The position numbers and the translations under genes were made by a program. A DNA stretch of 64,000 nt from Chelativorans petroleitrophicus (GTDB lineage: Bacteria; Pseudomonadota; Alphaproteobacteria; Rhizobiales; Rhizobiaceae), in contig NZ_JAODNV010000003.1 of the NCBI RefSeq assembly GCF_025398195.1, forward strand, positions 122,737 to 186,736, written 5' to 3'. Shown here piece by piece: positions 55,364 to 64,000 of the stretch. The stretch's first letter is position 1, and each line of letters starts with the position of its first letter. The notes beneath the pieces were generated by a model. That model had not been told where the DNA came from. It did not search any database and worked only from the letters and a program-made list of their open reading frames with translations.

Positions 55364-56743
55364 GTGACCGGATATCTGTTTCTCGTCATTCTGGCCCTGT
55401 CGCTCGCTGCATTTCATGTGGGCCGAACGACGGCGAAGAGTTTCGTTTCCGCGCAGGGCGCGCAGCTTCATTCCCGGCCGGTCTATCACGGCGCCTTTGC
55501 CGCCGTTTGGGTCGGCCTGCCTGCATCTGTTCTCGTTGTCCTCTGGCTATTGTTCCAGGACACCATCATTGATCATCTGGTGCTTGCCTCGCTTCCGGCG
55601 AGCATGACCGAAGGCGCCTCCGCCTCGCGCCTTTCGCTCTACATAAGCGAGATCAGGAATGTGGCTTCCGGCCGCATCTTCACCGAACCCTCGCCGGAAA
55701 TCCGTACCGCCGCAGAGAGGCTGCAGAGCTGGCAAGCCATCGCCCGGTGGGCGATGGTGGTGGTGACAGTCGCCATGATGGTGCTCGCCCTTTATCTCGC
55801 GCGCGCCCGCATGGCACCCGGCTTCCGTGCGCGCCAGAGCTTCGAACGTACGCTCGACATCGTCATGATCGCCTCGGCCGCCGTGGCGATCTTCGTGACG
55901 GGAGGCATTATCGTCTCGCTCACATTCGAGGCGATGCAGTTCTTCCGTCTCGTGCCGCTGCAGGAGTTTTTCTTCGGGCTCAACTGGGAGCCGCAGATCG
56001 CCATCCGTGAGGACCAGGTGGCAGGAACCGGAGCATTCGGTGCCGTTCCCGTCTTCACGGGCACGCTGCTCATCAGCGCCATTGCGCTTCTGGTGGCGAT
56101 CCCCATCGGCCTGCTTTCCGCCATCTATCTGGTGGAGTTTGCGGGCGAGTGCGTGCGCGGCATCGTCAAGCCAGTTCTCGAAATCCTCGCCGGCGTGCCG
56201 ACCGTCGTCTACGGTTTCTTCGCGGTTCTCGTCGTCGCGCCGGCAATCCGCCAGGCGGGCTCCATGATGGGGATCGCTATCTCGCCCAACTCCGCCCTTG
56301 CCGCAGGCGGCGTGATGGGAATCATGATCATTCCCTTTATTTCCTCGCTTTCCGACGATGCGCTCCGCGCCGTGCCGCAGTCGATGCGCGATGGCTCGCT
56401 TGCCTTGGGCGCCACGCGCGCCGAGACGATCACGCGCGTGCTTCTTCCGGCGGCACTTCCCGGAATTGTGGGCGGCATTCTGCTGGCGGCAAGCCGGGCC
56501 ATCGGCGAGACCATGATCGTCGTCATGGCGGCCGGGCTCACGGCGACACTGACAGCCAATCCGCTCGACAGCGTGACGACCGTGACCGTGCAGATCGTGA
56601 CCATGCTGATCGGCGATACGGCCTTCGACAACCCCAAGACGCTCTCAGCCTTCGCCCTCGGCCTCGTGCTATTCGTCGTGACGCTGTACCTGAACGTCGC
56701 GGCGCTCAGGATCGTGCGGCGTTATCGCGAGAAATACGAGTAG
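55364..56743 (+). CDS. pstC: Phosphate ABC transporter permease PstC
   Basis: The 459-aa membrane protein starts at GTG 55364. It has two N-terminal helices with a periplasmic loop and a second set with the permease core FGAVPVFTGTLLISAIALLVAIPIGLLSAIYLVEFA and EAA loop ALGATRAETITRVLLPAALPGIVGG. It forms the channel with PstA. The N-terminal 150 residues (DUF3333-like loops) are the long form seen in alphaproteobacteria. Confidence 0.93.
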   Translation: MTGYLFLVILALSLAAFHVGRTTAKSFVSAQGAQLHSRPVYHGAFAAVWVGLPASVLVVLWLLFQDTIIDHLVLASLPASMTEGASASRLSLYISEIRNVASGRIFTEPSPEIRTAAERLQSWQAIARWAMVVVTVAMMVLALYLARARMAPGFRARQSFERTLDIVMIASAAVAIFVTGGIIVSLTFEAMQFFRLVPLQEFFFGLNWEPQIAIREDQVAGTGAFGAVPVFTGTLLISAIALLVAIPIGLLSAIYLVEFAGECVRGIVKPVLEILAGVPTVVYGFFAVLVVAPAIRQAGSMMGIAISPNSALAAGGVMGIMIIPFISSLSDDALRAVPQSMRDGSLALGATRAETITRVLLPAALPGIVGGILLAASRAIGETMIVVMAAGLTATLTANPLDSVTTVTVQIVTMLIGDTAFDNPKTLSAFALGLVLFVVTLYLNVAALRIVRRYREKYE

Positions 56744-56748
56744 AAGCC

Positions 56749-58041
56749 ATGTCCGGCGCCGCGCCAACCGTGCCCGAACCGTTCGACTGGTCTTCGCCGC
56801 AGGCTGCGGCAAGACGCAGGCGGCGCTATGCCGCCGATCGTCGGCTTCGGATTTACGGGCTCGTCTCCGTCCTCGTTGCGGTCGGTCTGCTCGGCATCCT
56901 GATCGCCTCGCTGGTGGTCGGGGGCTACAGCGCCTTTGTCCAGACCCATATCGCGGTGGAGTTCACGGCGGATCCGGAAAATGTGCCGGCGGGCGACCCC
57001 ACCTCGGGCAACTACCGGGCAGTGATCACGAATGCCGTGCAGCAGCTCTTTCCGGAGCTTGAAAGCAGAAGTGAACTGCGGACGGCTGGTGACATTCTCT
57101 CCAAGGGAACGGCCAATATGGTCCGCAACCATGTTGTGGCCAATCCAGAACTGGTCGGCCGCAGCTTCACCCTTGAGGTTCCGGCGTCCGATCCCTTCGA
57201 CCAGCTCAACAAGGGCGTGATCGACCGCAATCTGCCGGAGGACCGCCGTCGCGTTTCCGATTTCGAGATCGGGCTGTTCGAAAGCCTCGAGGCGAGGGGG
57301 CTCGTCTCCACCCTCTTCAACTGGGCCCTGTTCGTCAATTCCGACAGCCGGTTTCCGGAGCTTGCCGGTCTTGCCGGTGCGCTGGTCGGATCCTTCTACG
57401 CGCTGCTTGTCTGCTTCCTTGTCTCCTTCCCGGTCGGGATTGCCGCGGCCATCTATCTGGAGGAGTTCGCGCCGAAGAACCGCTGGACCGACCTTGTGGA
57501 GGTCAACATCAACAATCTGGCTGCCGTTCCGTCCATCGTGTTCGGTCTTCTGGGGCTTGCCGTCTTCATCCAGCTTTTCGGCCTGCCGCGCTCGGCACCT
57601 CTGGTCGGCGGCCTCGTACTGTCACTGATGACGCTGCCCACCATGATCATCGTCACGCGCGCGGCACTGAAGTCCATTCCGCCTTCGGTCCGCGAGGCGG
57701 CACTCGGCATCGGCGCCTCCCGGCACGAGGTCATCCTGCACCATGTGCTCCCGCTTGCGCTGCCGGGCATCCTGACAGGCACGATCATCGGGCTTGCCCA
57801 GGCGCTGGGCGAGACCGCCCCGCTGCTTCTCATCGGCATGAACGCCTTTCTAACAACGCCGCCCGGCGGCGTGATGGACCCGGCCACCGCATTACCCACG
57901 CAAATCTTCATCTGGGCCGACAGCCCCGAGCGCGGCTTCGTCTCGCGCACCTCGGCGGCCATCCTCGTGCTGCTGGGCTTTCTGATCGTCATGAATGCTA
58001 TCGCCATCCATCTGCGGCAACGGTTCGAACGTCGCTGGTAA
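56749..58041 (+). CDS. pstA: Phosphate ABC transporter permease PstA
   Basis: The 430-aa protein has one N-terminal helix ([25 protein letters not shown]), a long periplasmic domain (about 65-190) of the alphaproteobacterial type, and the permease part with [17 protein letters not shown] and EAA loop [27 protein letters not shown]. The ATG at 56749 is 5 bp after the pstC stop. Confidence 0.93.
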   Translation: MSGAAPTVPEPFDWSSPQAAARRRRRYAADRRLRIYGLVSVLVAVGLLGILIASLVVGGYSAFVQTHIAVEFTADPENVPAGDPTSGNYRAVITNAVQQLFPELESRSELRTAGDILSKGTANMVRNHVVANPELVGRSFTLEVPASDPFDQLNKGVIDRNLPEDRRRVSDFEIGLFESLEARGLVSTLFNWALFVNSDSRFPELAGLAGALVGSFYALLVCFLVSFPVGIAAAIYLEEFAPKNRWTDLVEVNINNLAAVPSIVFGLLGLAVFIQLFGLPRSAPLVGGLVLSLMTLPTMIIVTRAALKSIPPSVREAALGIGASRHEVILHHVLPLALPGILTGTIIGLAQALGETAPLLLIGMNAFLTTPPGGVMDPATALPTQIFIWADSPERGFVSRTSAAILVLLGFLIVMNAIAIHLRQRFERRW

Positions 58042-58052
58042 GGAGCTGGGAG

Positions 58053-58871
<819 letters not shown>

Positions 58872-58900
58872 GGCAGGCGCATCTCAAAAGGATGGATCCC

Positions 58901-59605
58901 ATGGCCCAGCACATCGTCACCTCCTTCGACGAGGATCTGGAGCATCTTGACCGCCTCATCCGCGACATGGGCGACCTTGCCGCGGCGATGACCAAAGCCG
59001 CCACGCGCGCGCTGCTTCACGCCGACAACGCGCTAGCCCAGCGCGTCGTGTCCAACGATGTCGTCATGGATGCCCGGCAAACGGAGCTTGACAAAAGCGC
59101 CGTGACCCTGATCGCCAAGCGCCAGCCCATGGCGCAGGATCTGCGCGCCGTTGTCGGCGCCATCCGCATGGCAGCCGACCTGGAGCGCATAGGGGATCTT
59201 GCCAAGAACATCGCCAAAAGGGTGGGCGCCGTCGGCAAAAGCGCTACGCCGCACAGCCTCACCCATTCCATCGACACCATGGCCGGCATGGTGCTTGATC
59301 AGGTGCAGGCGGTCGTCCGCCACTATGTGGAGCGACAGCCCAATGCGTTGGTAGAGCTTCGCGATCGGGACGAGAAGATCGACGTCCACTACACCGCCGT
59401 CTTCCGTGAGCTCCTCACCTACATGATGGAGGACCCACGCAACATCACCGCCTGCACGCACCTGCTCTTTTGCGCAAAGAACCTGGAGCGTATTGGCGAC
59501 CATGTGACGAACATCGCCGAAAACGCCTATTATGTCCTGACCGGCAGCCAGCTTCCCGTCCAGCGGCCGAAGCTGGACGAAACGCAGATGACTGTTGACT
59601 CGTGA
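58901..59605 (+). CDS. phoU: Phosphate transport regulator PhoU
   Basis: The 234-aa protein is two three-helix bundles, each with the metal-binding PhoU signature: AADLERIGDLAKNIAKR and CAKNLERIGDHVTNIAE. PhoU passes the transport state of Pst to the sensor kinase. The ATG at 58901 has AAAGGA eight bases upstream; ATG 58892 would be too close to it. Confidence 0.96.
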   Translation: MAQHIVTSFDEDLEHLDRLIRDMGDLAAAMTKAATRALLHADNALAQRVVSNDVVMDARQTELDKSAVTLIAKRQPMAQDLRAVVGAIRMAADLERIGDLAKNIAKRVGAVGKSATPHSLTHSIDTMAGMVLDQVQAVVRHYVERQPNALVELRDRDEKIDVHYTAVFRELLTYMMEDPRNITACTHLLFCAKNLERIGDHVTNIAENAYYVLTGSQLPVQRPKLDETQMTVDS

Positions 59606-59621
59606 GCGCGGAGGCAACGGA

Positions 59622-60311
59622 ATGATCGCGCCGAAGATCATGGTGGTGGAGGATGACGAGCCGCTTTGCGTGCTCCTTCGCTACAATCTCGAGGCCGAAG
59701 GCTATCAGGTCGAAGTGATCACGCGCGGCGACGAGGCGGAACTGCGCCTGCAGGAAAACGTGCCGGACCTTCTGGTGCTCGACTGGATGGTGCCGGTCGT
59801 CTCGGGAATAGAGCTTTGCCGCCGCCTGCGCTTGCGCCCGGAGACGGAGCGCCTGCCGATCATCATGCTGACGGCGCGCGGGGAGGAGAGCGACCGTGTG
59901 CGCGGGCTTTCCACCGGCGCGGACGATTATCTGGTGAAGCCGTTCTCAACGCCCGAATTCATCGCCCGGGTGCGGGCGCTTCTTAGAAGGGCGAAGCCGG
60001 AAGTGCTTTCCACCGTGCTAAAGGTGGGGGATATCATGCTCGACCGTGAGTCGCATCGCGTTTTCAGGCGCAAGCAGGAAATCCGGCTGGGGCCGACGGA
60101 GTTCCGCCTGCTGGAGTTCCTGATGCGGCATCCAGGCCGCGTGTTCTCGCGCGCCCAGCTTCTGGACAATGTCTGGGGTGAGACGATCTATATCGACGAG
60201 CGCACGGTGGACGTGCATGTGGGCCGTCTGCGCAAAGCTGTGAACCAGGGGCGCCTGCCGGATGTGATCCGCACCATCAGAGGCGCAGGCTACGCGATCC
60301 AGGAGCAATAG
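59622..60311 (+). CDS. phoB: Phosphate response regulator PhoB
   Basis: The 229-aa OmpR-type regulator has a receiver domain (MVVEDDEPLCVLLRYNLEAEGYQV, phospho-Asp in LLVLDWMVP near residue 53, Lys in YLVKPF) and a winged-helix DNA-binding domain (LGPTEFRLLEFLMRHPGRVFSRAQLLDNVWGETIYIDERTVDVHVGRLRKAV). It binds the Pho box before pstS, so the operon is autoregulated. No phoR lies next to it. Confidence 0.95.
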   Translation: MIAPKIMVVEDDEPLCVLLRYNLEAEGYQVEVITRGDEAELRLQENVPDLLVLDWMVPVVSGIELCRRLRLRPETERLPIIMLTARGEESDRVRGLSTGADDYLVKPFSTPEFIARVRALLRRAKPEVLSTVLKVGDIMLDRESHRVFRRKQEIRLGPTEFRLLEFLMRHPGRVFSRAQLLDNVWGETIYIDERTVDVHVGRLRKAVNQGRLPDVIRTIRGAGYAIQEQ

Positions 60312-60325
60312 TCTCTCGGGCTGGT

Positions 60326-61114
60326 TCAGGCCGAGTTTGGCGACGACCCCTTGCAGGGCGTATACCGCCGTGCGTTTGCGCCTTCCCTGTGCGTCACGCC
60401 CTGCGGAGTCAGCACCGGAACCAGCGCCCGCTTCACCTTCCGGGCGGTCACCGGAACGCCCTGCAGAAGCCGCTTTTCCGCTTCCACCACAAGAACGCCG
60501 GCAAAAAGCGGCCAGAAGCGGTCGCCCATGCGGTCCAGCACGCGATGCAGCCGCATGATCCACCGCTGCTGTGCGGGCGGAAAATGCAGCGTATCCGCCC
60601 ACACCCCCGGCGTGAAATTCGTCTCGCGCAGGATTTCGACAAGCTGGGCGCGCGAATAGGGCCGGCCGGTGCCGAAGGGCGTGTGCTCGAAACGCGCCCA
60701 AAGGCCTCGCCGGTTGGGCACCACGACAACCAGCCTGCCTCCGGGCGCAAGCACCCGCCAGATTTCCATGAGCATGCGGCGCGGGTCCTCCGCGTGCTCC
60801 AGGGCATGCACGAGCAGGATGCGATCCACGGACGAATCGGCAAGCGGCAGCTCTTCCTCGAATACGAGCGCAGATGCCGTCGGTTTGCCGGCAGGCCAGC
60901 GAAGGGCGCCAAGCCGCGCCGGCATGAAGGCGAGCACCCGCTCGGCATCGCTCCCCAGCCGCTCGAGCCACGGTAGCGCATAGCCGAGGCCGACGAGCCG
61001 CTCGTCCGGCAGCTTGGTCCAGATCGCGGCCAGTGCGGAGGCGATGGAGCGCTCCGCCAGCCGCCCAAGCAGGCTGCTATAGAAGGCTCGCAGGTTGACG
61101 ATATCCGCGCTCAT
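60326..61114 (-). CDS. Class I SAM-dependent methyltransferase
   Basis: The 262-aa protein has a shortened Rossmann pattern: LVGLGYALPWLERL near residue 40, the acidic motif ADSSVDRILLVHALEHAEDPRRMLMEIWRVLAPGGRLVVVVPNRRGLWARFEHTPFG at about 95-155. The start is not certain: ATG 61114 (MSADIVNLRAFY) fits homologues, but has no clear ribosome binding site, nor do the upstream ATGs at 61141 and 61156. It converges on phoB (14 bp) and is divergent from the hydrolase at 61212. Substrate unknown; homologues often lie beside gloB. Confidence 0.85.
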   Translation of the reverse strand: MSADIVNLRAFYSSLLGRLAERSIASALAAIWTKLPDERLVGLGYALPWLERLGSDAERVLAFMPARLGALRWPAGKPTASALVFEEELPLADSSVDRILLVHALEHAEDPRRMLMEIWRVLAPGGRLVVVVPNRRGLWARFEHTPFGTGRPYSRAQLVEILRETNFTPGVWADTLHFPPAQQRWIMRLHRVLDRMGDRFWPLFAGVLVVEAEKRLLQGVPVTARKVKRALVPVLTPQGVTHREGANARRYTPCKGSSPNSA

Positions 61115-61211
61115 GGCCAAACGGTAAGCGGCCTTCACCATCGCCGCAAGCGCCATCGAGTGGGTGACAAGACGCCGTTCGGGGCCTATGTCTCAGAGAA
61201 TGGAGGAACCC

Positions 61212-61979
61212 ATGACGCTTGAGATCGAACAGTTCATCTGCCGCAGCGACAATTTCGGCGTCCTCGCCCGGGACCCTGAGACCGGAGAGACGGCGCTGAT
61301 TGATGCGCCGGAGGAGCGTACCATTCTGGAGGCGATCAACCGCACAGGATGGACCCCATCGTCCATCCTGGTCACGCATCATCACCTCGATCATGTCGAG
61401 GCCATTCCGGTGCTGAAGGAGCGCTTCGGCCTGACCGTCATAGGCCCGGAAAAGGAGGCCGACAGAATCCCCGGGATCGACCGGCGCGTGAAGGAAGGCG
61501 ATACCGTATCGATCGGTAGGCAGAGCGCGCGTGTCATCGAGACGCCGGGCCACACGGCCGGCCACATAACCTATCACTTCGCGGATGCGGGCATCGCCTT
61601 TACCGCCGATACGCTTTTCGCGCTCGGCTGCGGAAGGCTCCTGGAATGCAAGCCGCCCGTGATGCTGGAATCGCTAAAGAAGATCGCCGCCCTGCCGCCT
61701 GAGACGGTGATCTATTGCGGCCACGAATACACGGAGAGCAATGCGCGATTCGCGCTTACCGTCGATCCGACCAACTCCGCGCTGAAGGAGCGGGCGAGAA
61801 AGGTCGAGGCGCTGAGACGCGAGGGCAAGCCGACATTGCCCACCACGCTTGCCGAGGAGTTGGCCACGAACCCGTTCCTCCGCTGGCACGACCCGGCCAT
61901 CCGCCGCAATCTGGACATGGAAAACGCCTCCGACGAGGAGGTCTTCGCAGAAATCCGCAAGCGCAAGGACGTATTCTAG
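61212..61979 (+). CDS. gloB: Hydroxyacylglutathione hydrolase (glyoxalase II)
   Basis: GloB cleaves S-lactoylglutathione to lactate and glutathione. The 255-aa metallo-beta-lactamase-fold protein has THHHLDHVEAIP near residue 56, PGHTAGHITYH near residue 115, FTADTLFALGCGRLLE and YCGHEYTESNARFAL. The ATG at 61212 follows TGGAGGAACCC, an ideal site. Divergent from the methyltransferase. Confidence 0.93.
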   Translation: MTLEIEQFICRSDNFGVLARDPETGETALIDAPEERTILEAINRTGWTPSSILVTHHHLDHVEAIPVLKERFGLTVIGPEKEADRIPGIDRRVKEGDTVSIGRQSARVIETPGHTAGHITYHFADAGIAFTADTLFALGCGRLLECKPPVMLESLKKIAALPPETVIYCGHEYTESNARFALTVDPTNSALKERARKVEALRREGKPTLPTTLAEELATNPFLRWHDPAIRRNLDMENASDEEVFAEIRKRKDVF

Positions 61980-61984
61980 GAAGG

Positions 61985-62012
61985 CGCCGGGTTCTGTTCA
62001 ACCCCGGCGTTT
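61985..62012 (+). terminator. Terminator after gloB
   Basis: CGCCGGG (61985-61991) pairs with CCCGGCG (62003-62009), followed by TTT. Loop of 11 bases that can close further (TT/AA). It may also end the converging exporter gene. Confidence 0.6.
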
Positions 62013-62028
62013 CGTTGATGCCTGAGGT

Positions 62029-62922
62029 TCAGGAAGGTACCGCTTCGGCAGCCGGCTCCTTCCGCCGCAGGATCATGTTCTTGGCTGCTAGCGCGGCACC
62101 GCCGGTAATGAGAAGACAGGCCGCGAGCGTCGAAATAGTTGGCTCGGAGCGGCCGGCGGCAATCAGGATCAGAGTGGACAGAAGCGGCGCCGCATAGCTC
62201 GCCGCGCCGAGAACCTGGATATTGCCGTGTTTCACCCCAAAGTCCCAGGCGTAGAAGGCGGCGCCCACCGGCAATAGGCCAAGCCCCAGGACGGCAAGCC
62301 ATTCGCTTATACCCGCCGGCCATACGGTGTCTTCAAGCACGAGGTGGCAGAAGGCAGAAAGCGCAGCGGTGGCGGCGCAGAACCATGTGACTGTGCTTGT
62401 CGGCACTGCCTGGTAGCGCCGCGACAGAAGGGAGTATCCCGACCAGAAGAGCGCGCAGGCCGCCGCCGTTGCGTAGCCCAGCGCATAACGGCTCTCAAAA
62501 GTGAAGCTGCCGCCCTTCGTGACGATCAGCGCCGCGCCGGAGAGGCCGAAAAGGGCGCCCGCGACATGATGCCAGCCAAGGCGCTCTCCCGGCATGAGGG
62601 CGGAGCCCAGCACGATCAGCAGCGGCCACAGATAGGCGATGAGGCTTGCCTCGACCGCCGGGGCGTTTCTGATCGCCGTGAAATAGAGGAAGTGATAGCC
62701 GAAGAGGCCGCCGATCCCGATGAGCCACACGGCTCCCGGCACTTTCTCGCGCTTACGGAAGTCCGGAGAAAGCGCCTGCGCGACAAGGCCCACGCCCGTG
62801 CCGATGGAGAAGGTTATCGCAGAAAGCTGAAAGGGTGGCACATTGCCCGAGGCCGCGGTCAGCAGCGCAAGCAGCGCCCACATGGCAACCGCGGAAAAGC
62901 CGATCAACGTGGCACGCCCCAT
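62029..62922 (-). CDS. YddG-like DMT-family exporter
   Basis: The 297-aa protein has ten helices in two EamA repeats: GRATLIGFSAVAMWALLALLTAASG, GIGGLFGYHFLYFTAIRNAPAVEASLIAYLWPLLIVLGSAL, and the second repeat WSGYSLLSRRYQAVPTSTVTWFCAATAALSAF. The YHFLYFxAIRNAPAVEASLIAYLWPL pattern is that of the aromatic amino-acid exporter YddG. It has 22 bp to the DUF3108 gene stop and may be cotranscribed with it. Confidence 0.85.
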   Translation of the reverse strand: MGRATLIGFSAVAMWALLALLTAASGNVPPFQLSAITFSIGTGVGLVAQALSPDFRKREKVPGAVWLIGIGGLFGYHFLYFTAIRNAPAVEASLIAYLWPLLIVLGSALMPGERLGWHHVAGALFGLSGAALIVTKGGSFTFESRYALGYATAAACALFWSGYSLLSRRYQAVPTSTVTWFCAATAALSAFCHLVLEDTVWPAGISEWLAVLGLGLLPVGAAFYAWDFGVKHGNIQVLGAASYAAPLLSTLILIAAGRSEPTISTLAACLLITGGAALAAKNMILRRKEPAAEAVPS

Positions 62923-62944
62923 CCATTTGTTCCTGTCTTTGGGT

Positions 62945-63712
62945 TCACATCGTGCGCGCTTTGATGCGCACCGTTCCGATCTTTGTTGTAACCGTTGCCT
63001 CGACCGGTGAGTAGAGGTTCTGCTCGGGCACCGGCTGGAAGCCGATCAGTATGCGGGCGCGGTCCCGCAGATAGGCTATGGACGAGTGGCCCTTGCGATA
63101 TCCTCCGACCGGCACGAACCGCGCCCGGCAGGTGACGGCGGCGTTGCGGAAGCTTTCGCGGGACCCGGCTGGCTCCAGCACCAGGTCAGCCCGGATCTCC
63201 CCGTCGAACATCCGGATGGTACGATTGCAGATTTCGGATGTGCTTGCCGCGGGCAGAAGCATGGCGCTCAAGGGATCGGAAACCGCGGCAAGCTGGTCAG
63301 AGCTGACAGGGACCCAATCCGCCCCACGGTGGCTGCGTTCCGGCTGGTTCGTCGCTTCCTTCACCGCACCACCGGAAAAGCGGATGGTGGTTTTCTTCTG
63401 CCTTTTCCCGCTGCGGTAATCGAGCGCATAGTGGCTAGGCTGACTCGCCCTTGTCCCGATGCGGCCGGATGCCTGGACCGTGCCGTCCGTGCGGTCGAAG
63501 ATGCGGGCAAACCCGGCGCTCCTGAAGCGCCCCGCGATAGAGAAGGAGTGGCCGTTGAACCTGCTTTCAAACTCCGCCCGGCCGATGGGAAGACCAAACA
63601 GGCTCACATCATATCGGGTTCGAAACGATTGTTCGGCGGCCGCGAGGGGTGGCGCCGCCAGCATCACCAGCACTGCTGGAAGAAACACCAGTCCTAAGCG
63701 AAAGATTCTCAT
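62945..63712 (-). CDS. DUF3108-domain exported protein
   Basis: The 255-aa protein has a signal peptide (RIFRLGLVFLPAVLVMLAAPPLAAAEQ) and a beta-rich DUF3108 body: TRYDVSLFGLPIGRAEFESRFNGHSFSIAGRFRSAGFARIFDRTDG, LDYRSGKRQKKTTIRFSGG, and C-terminal TVTTKIGTVRIKARTM. It is probably periplasmic. The start at 63712 has AGGGAG upstream; a longer frame to 63841 is unlikely. Confidence 0.85.
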   Translation of the reverse strand: MRIFRLGLVFLPAVLVMLAAPPLAAAEQSFRTRYDVSLFGLPIGRAEFESRFNGHSFSIAGRFRSAGFARIFDRTDGTVQASGRIGTRASQPSHYALDYRSGKRQKKTTIRFSGGAVKEATNQPERSHRGADWVPVSSDQLAAVSDPLSAMLLPAASTSEICNRTIRMFDGEIRADLVLEPAGSRESFRNAAVTCRARFVPVGGYRKGHSSIAYLRDRARILIGFQPVPEQNLYSPVEATVTTKIGTVRIKARTM

Positions 63713-64000
63713 CCCGCACTCCCTATTTACCGCCCCTCGATAGAAGCCAAAGTAAGCAAATTGGGCAGTTGTATGGACACCATCGTTGCGGAGCTGAAGT
63801 TCGCATTCTGGGTGGGAATGCTGGGGCCAAGGTACGACCATAGCCTGTGGCGCAAGACGCTGTATCTGGCTTCAGGACCGACAGCAGGCTGAAACGCTCG
63901 TTTATCCATAAACGGTAACGCGAGATGATGTCCCGGGGCGTGGTGTAGCAGGATAGCGGCGGTCACCAGTGTTTTTCCGGTAGGGTCGGGTTGTTCAAGC
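63713..64000. other. No supported gene at the right window edge
   Basis: The region before the DUF3108 gene has no recognised gene. A minus-strand frame is open from the window edge to TAA at 63724-63726 (90 codons) and could be the end of a gene outside the window, but its sequence (HHAPGHHLALPFMDKRAFQPA) matches nothing I know. Confidence 0.4.

Noticed and set aside
63727..63966. 79-aa minus-strand ORF at the right edge
   Set aside because: Low-complexity start, no recognisable domain, and the frame is open to the window edge, so the ATG may not be a start; kept only as a note.

Overview
The window is chromosomal DNA of an alphaproteobacterium, most likely order Hyphomicrobiales (Rhizobiales), perhaps Phyllobacteriaceae-like. 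The evidence is the high GC, the gene content (RcdA/DUF1465, ruvCAB, tolQRAB-pal-cpoB-tilS-ftsH-glmM, Omp25-like barrels, serC-serA, rpoH, pstSCAB-phoU-phoB), CtrA-type TTAA-N7-TTAA boxes, a serC leader, and an sRNA that looks like the suhB/mmgR family. The placement rests on reading alone; no database search was possible.

Layout. 1-8868: end of a Sel1-repeat protein, efp, an inositol-phosphatase-like gene, a MotA/TolQ-like plus OmpA-like envelope pair, an ABC exporter, rpmE, a TauE/SafE exporter and an acyl-CoA synthetase. 8869-12478: candidate CtrA-controlled sRNA, rcdA and the ruvC-ruvA-ruvB operon, interrupted by a frameshifted PIN-domain (VapC-like) gene. 12529-23713: ybgC and the Tol-Pal envelope cluster, continuing into tilS, ftsH and glmM. 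23839-25712: two paralogous outer-membrane barrels, each with a CtrA-type box. 26181-31565: serC with a structured leader, serA, an EamA exporter and purA. 31736-36298: an unknown membrane protein, rpoH, an RluA-family pseudouridine synthase and a VOC protein.

36358-46768: a tRNA-Glu(CTC) gene with a 10.35-kb integrated element bounded by a 16-bp duplication of the tRNA 3' end. Every gene in the element is on the minus strand. They form three blocks: a replication block (two unknown genes plus a RepA-like ATPase whose 3' end carries a 9-bp iteron-like array), a head and packaging block (head-closure-like protein, TerL, HNH, HK97 capsid, prohead protease, adaptor-like protein, portal), and an integration block (205-aa probable DNA-binding protein, a 61-aa protein, tyrosine integrase). 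There are no tail, lysis or baseplate genes. This fits a capsid-forming phage satellite (cfPICI-like) rather than a prophage, and it is the most interesting part of the window. In the excised circle, the first replication gene would lie directly behind int and gain a well-placed ribosome binding site.

46904-64000: two small unknown genes, a NEW3-domain/ABC transporter operon, a 1112-aa hybrid histidine kinase, the complete pst-phoU-phoB phosphate operon behind a three-repeat Pho box (no phoR in the cluster), a methyltransferase, a glyoxalase II-like hydrolase, a YddG-like exporter and a DUF3108 protein.
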